Assembly: GCF_029581275.1 (NCBI RefSeq)
Contig: NZ_CP120742.1
Location: forward strand, 6,138,501 to 6,202,500
Direction of reading: 5' to 3'
Length of the DNA: 64,000 nt
Source of the DNA: Micromonospora sp. WMMD1155
Lineage (GTDB): Bacteria > Actinomycetota > Actinomycetes > Mycobacteriales > Micromonosporaceae
The position numbers were made by a program, and so were the translations under genes. This document shows, piece by piece, positions 38,050 through 46,300 of this stretch (its first letter is position 1; the number at the start of each line of letters is the position of its first letter). The notes beneath the pieces are model-generated. The model was not told the origin of the DNA, searched no databases, and saw nothing but the letters and a program-made list of their open reading frames with translations.

Positions 38050-38742
38050 TCAGCGGGCCCCGGCGCCGATGCGCGGGGGAGTGGCGGTGCCGTGCACCCG
38101 CTTGGCGTGGCCGGCGAACAGTCGGGGTCCGATGATCGGCATGAGCAGCCGGGCCGGCAGCGGGGCGTGGGCCAGCACCGCCTTGATCACCTCGGGGTCG
38201 CCCTCGTACATGGCCAGGCCGAAGGCCAGCGGCAGCTGCTTCTTCGGGGAGTTGCTCATGCCGTGCTCGCCGAGTTGCATCCACTCCCGGGCGGTGACGT
38301 GCCGTTGCGCCAGGGGCAGGATCTCGGCCTCCTCCATGGCCATGTGCTCGATCAGCGCGACGCGCAGGTGCTCGAACGCGTCAGCGAGCTGGTCACCGCC
38401 GCGCCCGGTACGCCGCCAGCCGGGCAGCAGGGCGACCACCGCCGCGTGGGCCTCCTCGATGGCGTGGTGTTGTTTCTCCATCGTGGGCACGATCGCCGCC
38501 GCCTCCTCGCCGCCGCGCTCGACGAGCCGCGGCCACAGCAGCAGATCCTCCCCCTCGTGGTGCAGGTGCAGCATGTGGCAGAGCAGCTCGGCGTGGGCGC
38601 CGACGACCTCCGCTCGCTTGGCGTCACCCGGTGCGACGTCGCGGACGAGCTGCGGCAGCAGGCTGAACTCGCGACGGAACGTCGTGTGGGCCATGTACAT
38701 GTCGCGCACGTCGGCCATGGCTTCGCGGTGGTTCTGGTTCAC
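38050..38742 (-). CDS. Hemerythrin-domain protein
   Basis: The 230-residue protein has the iron-ligand pattern of hemerythrin-like HHE domains: His in VGAHAELLCHMLHLHHEGEDLL, then MEKQHHAIEEAH and LIEHMAMEEAEILP. It probably binds a di-iron centre and oxygen, NO or peroxide. The C-terminal ~80 residues (LPARLLMPIIGPRLFAGHAKR) form an extra hydrophobic tail. The GTG at 38742 follows GGAAAGG; a TTG at 38763 lies further up without support. It follows the AfsR-like gene on the same strand but lies upstream in transcription order. Confidence 0.88.
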   Translation of the reverse strand: MNQNHREAMADVRDMYMAHTTFRREFSLLPQLVRDVAPGDAKRAEVVGAHAELLCHMLHLHHEGEDLLLWPRLVERGGEEAAAIVPTMEKQHHAIEEAHAAVVALLPGWRRTGRGGDQLADAFEHLRVALIEHMAMEEAEILPLAQRHVTAREWMQLGEHGMSNSPKKQLPLAFGLAMYEGDPEVIKAVLAHAPLPARLLMPIIGPRLFAGHAKRVHGTATPPRIGAGAR

Positions 38743-38831
38743 GGTGACCTTTCCGAGGATCAACTGGCACAGATTCGTCGATCATGCCCGGTGCCACTTG
38801 GAAGCGACTTGGAATCCACCGACCGCGACGG

Positions 38832-41800
38832 TCAGTCCGCCAGTGCCGCCGTCGCCGCGGCCAGCCAGTGCGGCGACTCCCACCGGCGGGCCACCCCGGC
38901 CGCCAGTGTGAAGTGCCGCGTCGCCTCCTCGGTGCGCCCCAGCAGGCGGAACAGCTCCCCGAGCGTCAACGCGACCGGCCGTACCACGGCCGCGGTGGTG
39001 GCGAAACCGGCCAGTTGGTCGCGTACCGGGAGCAGGGCGTCGATCACCGGTTGGGCCAGGTCCCGTCGGCCCAGCGCCACGATGACCATCCCGCGTACGC
39101 TCAGCAGCGCCGACTCGAAGTAGTCGGGGCGGTAGGTGTGCCGCCCGAGCGGCATGGCCCGCGCCTCGTCCACCCGCCCGCTGTCGATCAGCGCCAGCGC
39201 CAGCAGGTCGTCCACGATCGGCCCCAACGACTCGCGTACCCGCAGGGTGGCCTCCACGTGCTCACCGAAGCGTCCCTGGCTGATCAGCAGGGTCGCCACG
39301 GAGAAGTAGTGGAAGGCCTCGGCGTGCAGCGAACCCTGCCGCCGCATCTGCACGGCGACCTCGTCGTAGTGTCGCCGCGCCGCGACGAAGTCACCGGCGA
39401 CGTGCGCGATGGCACCCAGGGCACACAGGTGGATGACCTGCGCCTCGTTGAGTTGGTACGTGTCGGCCAGCCACCCGTGGCGGGCGACACTGGCGCGGAG
39501 CTCGCCCGGCTCGTTGAGCGCGGCGGCGCAGTGGCCGAGCACCTGCTCGGCGACCGAGCGGTACGTCACCAGCCCGTTCTCGTCGGCGAGGTCGCGCAGC
39601 TCCAAAGCCAGGTCCCGACGGTGCCGTGCTTCCCGTTCGTAGCTCATGGTGCGGACCCGCGCGGCCAGCCCGAGCGCGCGCAGTTCGGGATCGTCCAGCC
39701 GCCGTGACAACGCCAGCGCCTCCCGCCCGGACGCCGCGCCCCGAGGGTCCGCCTCGCCGTCCAGCTCGGTGGCGAGCGCGTCGAGCAGTCGACAGCGGGC
39801 GACCGGGTCCAGGTCGCCGGTCCGCAGGAGCCGGGTGAGCAGTTCCACGACCCGGTGGTCCACCACGCCGTACGCGTGCGTCAGCCACGGCGTCGGGACG
39901 GTCCACGCGGTGAACGCCGCGACCAGCAGGTCGTCCCGACCGGACGCGGCGGCGACGTCGATCGCCCGGGCGCGGGTCGCCCGGGCGGCGGCCACCGCGC
40001 CGGCCCGCGCCTGGGCGCGCAGCAGTCGGCCGAGCAGATCGACCCGCAGCGCGTCGCGGTCCCCGGCGACCGTCGCGGCGGCGTCGAGCGCGTGGCCCAG
40101 TACCTCGATCGCGGTGTCGTACGCGTACCGCCGCTCGGCCAGCTCGGCGGCGCGGACGGCGTAGTCGACGGCGAGCGCGGCGGTGTCGGCCGACGCGGCG
40201 CGGGCGTAGTGGTGGGCCAGCGACGGGTAGTCCTCGGGTGCCAGTCGGCGGGTGGCGTCGGCGACCCGGGCGTGCAGGCGGGTCCGGCGCAGGTGGGACA
40301 GGTCGGTGTAGACGGTGTCGCGGACCAGGCCGTGCACGAAGCGCACCCGCCCGGGCGCCGGTTCGGTGAGCAGGCCGGCGGTCAACCCGACCTCCACGGC
40401 TTCGAGGGTGGACGCCTCGTCGGTGTCGGAGGCGTCGACGAGTGTCCGCAGGTCCGCCTCCCGCCCCAGGGTGGCGGCGAGGCGCAGCACCGAGACCGCC
40501 GACGGCGGCAGGCGGGTGAGTCGGCGGCGCAGCACGTCGCGTACCCCCTCCGGCACCTCGGAGGTGGCGACGAGCGTGCCCTCGGCGGCGAGCAGCCGGG
40601 CCGACTCGCGTACGTAGAACGGGTTTCCCCCGGTGCGTTCGGTCAGCGCGGCGACCGTGTCGGAGTCGAGGGGGGTCCGGGCCAGCGCGCCGAGCATCCG
40701 CTCGACCTGGGCCGTGGTCAGGCCGCCCAACTGGATCCGGTGGGGTGACCGCCGGGCCAGGACGGCCATCGTGTCGGCGAGCCGCTCGCGGTTGTCGGTG
40801 GGCCGCATCGCCGCGACGAACAGCGCGGCGCCGGTGGTCATCTCGGTGACGCTGTTCAGCAGGAGCAGCGTCTCGGCGTCGGCGGCGTGCAGGTCGTCCA
40901 GGACGACCGCGACCGGTCTTCCGGCCGCGGCCTCGCCCAACCACGCGCCGACCGCGCGGTGCAGGCGGAACCGGCCCGCGGCGACGTCACCACCCGCCTC
41001 GCCGTCGCCGCCGCCGAGCAGCGGCGCGAGCGCCGGTGCGAGCCCTCCCGGCGGCACCTGCTCGGCGAGCTGCCGCAGCGCCTCGACCCACGGCCAGGCC
41101 GGTGGAGCGCCCTCGACCTCCGGGCAGCGGCCGACGGTGACCAGCCAGCCGCGGGAGCCGAGTTCCTCCCGGAACCGGGCGAGCAGCGTCGTCTTGCCCG
41201 CGCCGGCCTCGCCGCTGACGAGCGCGACGCGCGGCCCGTTCGTCGCGGCCTCGGTGGCCGCCCGCCCGAGGGCGGCCAGCTCGGCCTCCCGTCCGACGAA
41301 CACCTCCTCGCTCGCCGGGGCGGCGACGCTCGCCGCCGTCGTGGCCACCGGCGCAAGCAGGTCGACACGCTGACCCAGGATCGCGGACTCCAGCTCGACC
41401 AGGGCCGGACCCGGGTCCAGGCCGAGCTGGTCGGCCAGCGTCGCCCGGGCGCGACGCAGCGCGGCGAGGGCGTCGCCCTGCCGACCGGTACGCCACAACG
41501 CCAGCGCCAACAGCCGCCAACTCTCCTCCCGCAGTGGCGCCTGCCGGGTGAGCACCTCCGCCTCCGGCACCGCCTCGGCCGCGCCGCCCCCACGCACTGT
41601 CACGTCGAGCAGCAGCTCCCGCGCGGCGAGGCGCAGCTCCTCCAGCCGCAGCACCTCCGGCTGGGCCCACGGCTCCTCGGCGAACTCGGCGTACGCGGGC
41701 CCGCGCCACAGGTCGAGCCCGGCGTCCAGCAGCCGCCGTGCGTGGCCCGGCTCGGCGGCGTTGACCGCCCGTGCCTCGGCGAGAAGCGCCTCGAACCGGC

Positions 41801-42116
41801 CGGCGTCCACGGCGTCGGTAGGCACCCGGATCGCGTAGCCGGGCGGCGCGGTCACCAGGACCCGCGCCGGTGCCCGGCGTTCCCGGGCGGGTTCCAACAG
41901 GCGGCGCAGGTGCGAGACGTACGCCTGCAGGGAGGCGATCGCCCGGGGCGGAGGGGCACCCCGCCACAGATCCTCGATCATCCGACCGACGGGGACGACC
42001 TCGCCTCGGGCCGCCAGCAGCAGCGCGAGCACGGCGCGTTGACGGGGGCCGCCGAGGTCGACCGGTCCGCCTGTGTCGACCTCGACCTCAAGCGGCCCGA
42101 GCACCCGTAGCAGCAT
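38832..42116 (-). CDS. AfsR/SARP-type regulator with ATPase and TPR regions
   Basis: The protein has about 1094 residues. Residues 1-95 are an OmpR-like winged helix (MLLRVLGPLEVEVDTGGPVD), ~100-250 are the bacterial transcriptional activator domain (EFAEEPWAQPEVLRLEELRL), and Walker A is GEAGAGKTT (302-310). An AAA/NB-ARC-like ATPase (VAVVLDDLHAADAETLLLLN) and a helical repeat region of ~450 residues follow. Such proteins couple a signal to transcription of secondary-metabolism genes. ATG 42116 and ATG 42137 are both possible starts; TAGGAT just upstream of 42116 may be a -10 element. It is not adjacent to the polyketide cluster. Confidence 0.9.
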   Translation of the reverse strand: MLLRVLGPLEVEVDTGGPVDLGGPRQRAVLALLLAARGEVVPVGRMIEDLWRGAPPPRAIASLQAYVSHLRRLLEPARERRAPARVLVTAPPGYAIRVPTDAVDAGRFEALLAEARAVNAAEPGHARRLLDAGLDLWRGPAYAEFAEEPWAQPEVLRLEELRLAARELLLDVTVRGGGAAEAVPEAEVLTRQAPLREESWRLLALALWRTGRQGDALAALRRARATLADQLGLDPGPALVELESAILGQRVDLLAPVATTAASVAAPASEEVFVGREAELAALGRAATEAATNGPRVALVSGEAGAGKTTLLARFREELGSRGWLVTVGRCPEVEGAPPAWPWVEALRQLAEQVPPGGLAPALAPLLGGGDGEAGGDVAAGRFRLHRAVGAWLGEAAAGRPVAVVLDDLHAADAETLLLLNSVTEMTTGAALFVAAMRPTDNRERLADTMAVLARRSPHRIQLGGLTTAQVERMLGALARTPLDSDTVAALTERTGGNPFYVRESARLLAAEGTLVATSEVPEGVRDVLRRRLTRLPPSAVSVLRLAATLGREADLRTLVDASDTDEASTLEAVEVGLTAGLLTEPAPGRVRFVHGLVRDTVYTDLSHLRRTRLHARVADATRRLAPEDYPSLAHHYARAASADTAALAVDYAVRAAELAERRYAYDTAIEVLGHALDAAATVAGDRDALRVDLLGRLLRAQARAGAVAAARATRARAIDVAAASGRDDLLVAAFTAWTVPTPWLTHAYGVVDHRVVELLTRLLRTGDLDPVARCRLLDALATELDGEADPRGAASGREALALSRRLDDPELRALGLAARVRTMSYEREARHRRDLALELRDLADENGLVTYRSVAEQVLGHCAAALNEPGELRASVARHGWLADTYQLNEAQVIHLCALGAIAHVAGDFVAARRHYDEVAVQMRRQGSLHAEAFHYFSVATLLISQGRFGEHVEATLRVRESLGPIVDDLLALALIDSGRVDEARAMPLGRHTYRPDYFESALLSVRGMVIVALGRRDLAQPVIDALLPVRDQLAGFATTAAVVRPVALTLGELFRLLGRTEEATRHFTLAAGVARRWESPHWLAAATAALAD

Positions 42117-42287
42117 GACTGGGCCGATCCTAGTCATCCCGTGGGCGGCCCACCGGTCGCCGTGGACAACGAACGGCCAGTTCACCCGGGGGCCGCGTGG
42201 TGTCCCGTCGGTGCGCGGGGCGCTCGGGGACGCATCCCGTTCGATATCGTGGCACCATCATCAAGATCATTGAGGGGGGTACGGGCG

Positions 42288-43103
42288 ATGACGACGACTG
42301 CCTACGACGAGTACGTGCGGTCGCACTGGTCCGGGCGGGCTGCCGCGTACGACCGCAGCCTCGCCGCGCTCTGCGCCCATCCGGCACCAGCGCTGTTGGA
42401 CGCCGCGCACGTCGGTGCGGGCACGCGGGTGCTCGATGCCGGCACCGGATCCGGGACCGTGGCCGGGTTGGCGAGCGCCCGTGGCGCGGTCGTCGTCGCC
42501 GTCGACGCCGAGCCGAGCATGGTGGAGTTGACGCGCCGCCGTGTCCCGTCGGCCGAGGAGGTCCGCCTCGCGGCACTGCCGCGCCTCCCGTTCGCCTCCG
42601 GATCCTTCGACGCGGCGGTGGCGAACTTCGTCATCAACCACGTGGGTGATCCGCTCGCCGCGCTGGACGAGCTGCGACGGGTCGTCCGGTCGGGCGGCCG
42701 GATCGCGGTGACGGTGTGGCCGGACCCCGCGCCCGAGGCGCAGAGCCTGTGGGGGACGGTCTTCGACACCGCCGGGGTCGACCGTCCGACCGCGCCGACG
42801 GTGGACGCGGACCGGGACTTCCCCCGTACCCCGGATGGTCTCGGCGGGTTGCTCGACGCCGCTGGTCTCGCCGACGTGCGTTGCGAGACGATCACGTGGG
42901 CGCATCGCACCGACCCCGAGACGTGGTGGAGCGGCCCCGCCAACGGCATCAGCAAGCCCGGCCTGGTGCTGATCGCCCAACCTCCGGACGTGCTGGCCCG
43001 CATCCGGGCCGTGTACGACGAGGTGACCGCTCCCTACCGGGACGCGGACGGCCTGCTCGCGCTGCCCACGGCGGCACTGCTGGCCTCGGCGACCGTGCCC
43101 TAG
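42288..43103 (+). CDS. Class I SAM-dependent methyltransferase
   Basis: The 271-residue enzyme has motif I VLDAGTGSGTVAGLASARGA, VVVAVDAEPSMVELTRRR, PFASGSFDAAVANFVINHVG and RVVRSGGRIAVTVWPD, the UbiE/methyltransferase-11 arrangement. The ATG at 42288 is eight bases after GAGGGGGG. It is divergent from the AfsR-like gene (171 bases apart) and is a plausible target of that regulator, but this is inference. The substrate is unknown. Confidence 0.88.
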   Translation: MTTTAYDEYVRSHWSGRAAAYDRSLAALCAHPAPALLDAAHVGAGTRVLDAGTGSGTVAGLASARGAVVVAVDAEPSMVELTRRRVPSAEEVRLAALPRLPFASGSFDAAVANFVINHVGDPLAALDELRRVVRSGGRIAVTVWPDPAPEAQSLWGTVFDTAGVDRPTAPTVDADRDFPRTPDGLGGLLDAAGLADVRCETITWAHRTDPETWWSGPANGISKPGLVLIAQPPDVLARIRAVYDEVTAPYRDADGLLALPTAALLASATVP

Positions 43104-43160
43104 AACCGATGGCCGACCTCGGCTCGGCGGGGATGGGACCCGGCGTCGACAATGTGCGGC

Positions 43161-43706
43161 ATGGAATTCCTGTGCTACCACCGTGACCGGCCCGGCTCGG
43201 GGGCGCTACGCGACGAGTTGTTGGCCGAGCACTGGTCCTACATGGACCGGTTCGCTACCGAGATGATCGCTCGCGGCCCGACTCTGTCCGGTGACACTGC
43301 CACCGGCAGCGTGCACATCGTCGATCTGCCCGACTCGGCCGCCGCGCGGGCGTTCGCCTTCGACGAGCCCAACTACCAGGCCGGCGTCTACCGGGATGTG
43401 CTGGTGCGCCGGTGGCGCAACACGCTGGGCCGCACGATGTGGGACTTCCCGGGCGGTCGGACCGGCGGTGACAGGTACCTGGTGCTCGGTCTCGGGGAGG
43501 GGCAGGCCGTCGACCTGGCCGTGCCACCCGACCCGGACGAGCTGATCGCGTACGGGCCGCTGCTGTCCGACGACGGCGGCACGTGGCTGGGCACCGCCGC
43601 GCTGCTTCGGGCGTCGTCCCGGGACGCGGCCCGCGCCATCCTGACCGTGGACCGGTACGCCGACGTCGAGGTGCACGACTGGCAGTTCGGCGGGCGACCG
43701 GCCTGA
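43161..43706 (+). CDS. YciI-like domain protein
   Basis: The 181-residue product begins MEFLCYHRDRPGSGALRDEL and continues with EHWSYMDRF, RGPTLSGDTATGSVHIVDLP and AFAFDEPNYQAGVY, the YCII-related fold of small beta-alpha enzymes. The second half has a repeat-like related segment (YADVEVHDWQFG). Function of the family is mostly unknown. Two ATGs (43152, 43161) are possible. GACAAT ends seven bases before 43161, so a leaderless start there fits best. Confidence 0.8.
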   Translation: MEFLCYHRDRPGSGALRDELLAEHWSYMDRFATEMIARGPTLSGDTATGSVHIVDLPDSAAARAFAFDEPNYQAGVYRDVLVRRWRNTLGRTMWDFPGGRTGGDRYLVLGLGEGQAVDLAVPPDPDELIAYGPLLSDDGGTWLGTAALLRASSRDAARAILTVDRYADVEVHDWQFGGRPA

Positions 43707-43816
43707 CCCCGCTCCCGCCGACCTGAGTGGGATGGTCGGGCCGACCGTGCCAGCTCGACAGGGCGGTGCTCGGCGTGTCGAGCCGCTCGGCCTCCGACGA
43801 CCATAGAGACGGAGCC

Positions 43817-46105
43817 TCACGCCGAGGCGGCCAGACCGTCCCCCCAATGGGTCGCCGGAGGGCGTGGCAGGGCGCGCACCACCCCAGGTGGACTCCCGAC
43901 GTCGGCAGGCGCGGTGCGTTCGGCTGACCCCGGCACGGCAGGCACGACGCGGATCGCTGGCGAGGCCCGGTCCGCACCGGGTGCCCGCTGCCCGCCCGCA
44001 TGGGTAGCCCTCGTAGACCCTCGGGTCGGCGGCACGCCGCCCGTCGACGGGACGGCCCGGAGCCTCGGGTCCGTTCCGCTGGTGGACGCGGCCGGTGAGG
44101 TGGTCACCGTCGGGCTGCGGGGGCGGTGGCGCGACACGTCGGAGGGCGACATCGCGAAGACGGCGTCGAGGCGGTTGGTGCGCGCGACGGCGGCGCCGAG
44201 CCGGCTGTTCCGCGCACGAACGGCGTCGAGGGGCACGACCTCGGCGCGCGGTACGCCCTCGGCGCGCCGTACGGCCTTGCTGCTGGCGGCAGCACGACCG
44301 GCGCCTGCCGGGTCAGCGCCGGCGCGGTCGACGTCGGCGCGGACGACGTTGGGGTGGACGGTGTCGAGGTCCACGACGTCGGCGACGCGGCGGCCGAAGA
44401 CGGCCCGCAACGCGCGGGGCAGGCGCTCGGCGGCGACCTGACGCAGCGCGGGCGCGGCGAACGCGTACCCACCGACACGGCGGGGGAGCAGCAGCCCGGC
44501 GGCGACCAATGCCCGTAGCGTGGGCGCGGACCGGCCGGGCGGCCAGCCGAGGGCCCGGTCGACGGCGTCGCCGCAGATCACCCCGCCGAGGGTGGCGGCG
44601 GCCATCAGCACCGCCCGCCGTTCACCGTCGAGGGTGTCCAGCTCGGCGCCGACGACCCGGCGTAGCGCCTCGGGCAGGGCGAGCGCCACCGGGTCGGCGC
44701 CGTCCACGAGCGACGCGACGTACGCCGCCGCGTGCCCGGGTCGGCCTCCCACCAGTGGCAGCAGCCGGTCGACCAGGGTCACCGGCTGTCCGGCCCGGGT
44801 GAGCAGGTGGCGCAGCAGCCGCCCGGACTGCACCGTGGCCAGTGGTCCGATCGTCATCCGTCGCGCCGGGCTGGGCCGGGTATCGGCCCACTGCGGTTGG
44901 TGCAGGGTGATCAGGGCGAGCGGCAGACCGCGCGCCGTCGCCGCGGTGAACAGCGCGTGCAGGAACCGGCTCATCGCGGGCGCCGCCCGGTCCACGTCGT
45001 CCACGGCGACGACGAGCGGTTGGTGCGCGGCCAGGCGCAGCAGGACGTCGCGGCAGGCCGCCGCCCCCGCCAGCGCGGCCGACGAGCTGTCCGGGCTGGT
45101 CAGGAACCGCTGCAGGGCCGGGATCGCCGCCGCGACCCGTTCCGGCGGGAACAGCGACGTCAGGGCGGCGACCAACCGGTCGTGGACCACCGCCGGGCCG
45201 TCGCCGTGCCGCACCCCGGCGAGGCCGCGGAGCAGGTCGGCGGCGGGCGCCAGAGCCTGATCGGGGTACGGCTGGCAGGTCGCCACACACCAGCGCACCG
45301 GCCGGCCGTCCACGGTGGTCAGCCCACGGGTCAGCTCGTGCAGCAGGCGGCTGCGGCCACTGCCGGTCGGGCCGACCAGCGACAGCCACCTCGGGCTCTG
45401 CTCGCGGACGGCCCGGCTCACCTGGTCGCGGATGGTGGCCAGTTCGCGGCGACGACCGATCAGCGGGCCGTCGTGGCGGTCGGTGCCGGGGCGTACCGGG
45501 CCGACCGCGTGCCAGACCGGCATCGGAGGCACCCGGCTGGCCACCGGCACCGCCACCAGCTGACGTTGGGTGATCAGGCCGGCGGTGGCGCCTGCGGTGG
45601 CCGCACAGAGCGCCACCGCGCCGGGCTCCGCGTACTCCTGCAGACGGGCGGCGGTGGTGATCACCGCGCCGCTGGCCACCCCGTGCCCGCCACTGACGGC
45701 ACCGCCCAGGTCGACGACGACCTCGCCGGTGGCGACACCGACGCGCACGCGCAGTTTGATGTCGTCGACCATCGGCCGGCGGTCCAGCGCGGCCTGGATC
45801 TCGAGCCCGGCGCGCACCGCCCGGTACGCGTCGAAGCCGTCCGAGTGCCGAGCGCCGAAGAGGGCCATCACCGCGTCGCCGACGTACTTCTCCACGACAC
45901 CCTGCCAGCGGTGCAGCACGCCGGCGACGGCGTCGAAGTAGGCCCGTTGCAGGGCGCGGACGTCCTCCGGGTCGAGCCGGTCCACCAGGCCGGTGGAGCC
46001 GACGATGTCCGCGAAGAGGACGGTGACGATGCGTCTCTCCACCGGCACCGGCCAGTGCCCGGTGCCGGTCCGTCGCGGGTCGACGACGACGATGCTGCTG
46101 GTCAT
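43817..46105 (-). CDS. Class III nucleotide cyclase fused to an AAA ATPase, variant catalytic site
   Basis: The 762-residue protein joins a class III cyclase domain (~25-175) to an AAA-type ATPase (~210-600) and a low-complexity tail (~620-762). In the cyclase, both metal-binding Asp are present (Asp33 in LFADIVGS, Asp77 in YVGDAVMALFG). The Asn of the Asn-Arg pair is Thr150 in VITTAARLQ, while Arg154 is kept. Walker A is GPTGSGRSR (245-253), lacking the standard Lys-Ser/Thr, so ATP hydrolysis may be impaired. It starts at ATG 46105, divergent from a LuxR-ATPase regulator. Together they look like a signal-sensing pair. Confidence 0.88.
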   Translation of the reverse strand: MTSSIVVVDPRRTGTGHWPVPVERRIVTVLFADIVGSTGLVDRLDPEDVRALQRAYFDAVAGVLHRWQGVVEKYVGDAVMALFGARHSDGFDAYRAVRAGLEIQAALDRRPMVDDIKLRVRVGVATGEVVVDLGGAVSGGHGVASGAVITTAARLQEYAEPGAVALCAATAGATAGLITQRQLVAVPVASRVPPMPVWHAVGPVRPGTDRHDGPLIGRRRELATIRDQVSRAVREQSPRWLSLVGPTGSGRSRLLHELTRGLTTVDGRPVRWCVATCQPYPDQALAPAADLLRGLAGVRHGDGPAVVHDRLVAALTSLFPPERVAAAIPALQRFLTSPDSSSAALAGAAACRDVLLRLAAHQPLVVAVDDVDRAAPAMSRFLHALFTAATARGLPLALITLHQPQWADTRPSPARRMTIGPLATVQSGRLLRHLLTRAGQPVTLVDRLLPLVGGRPGHAAAYVASLVDGADPVALALPEALRRVVGAELDTLDGERRAVLMAAATLGGVICGDAVDRALGWPPGRSAPTLRALVAAGLLLPRRVGGYAFAAPALRQVAAERLPRALRAVFGRRVADVVDLDTVHPNVVRADVDRAGADPAGAGRAAASSKAVRRAEGVPRAEVVPLDAVRARNSRLGAAVARTNRLDAVFAMSPSDVSRHRPRSPTVTTSPAASTSGTDPRLRAVPSTGGVPPTRGSTRATHAGGQRAPGADRASPAIRVVPAVPGSAERTAPADVGSPPGVVRALPRPPATHWGDGLAASA

Positions 46106-46287
46106 GGGTATCGCACCGGCCCTTCTCCGCGTTCTCTGCCTGATGACCTCCGGAGATTGGCATCCCTGGGCTCCCGGGGGATCTGCAGAACGACGTATGT
46201 CGGCCACCCGCAACCTTTAGTCGCAAAGTCGACGCGAGGAGTACCACAAGCGGCGGGCGGCCGTAGAACGGTGCGGGGCACTGTGAT

Positions 46288-46293
46288 TAGGCT
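46288..46293 (+). promoter_or_regulatory. -10 element (TAGGCT) of a leaderless transcript
   Basis: TGATTAGGCT places an extended -10 box seven bases before the ATG at 46301, without any ribosome site, as for the other leaderless genes in this window. Confidence 0.55.
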
Positions 46294-46300
46294 GCGTGCC

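Noticed and set aside
44732..46300. Long open frame extending the LuxR gene upstream by more than 500 codons
   Set aside because: It is antisense to the cyclase-ATPase gene, has no family similarity and is only open because of high GC; the start at 46301 has a promoter box.
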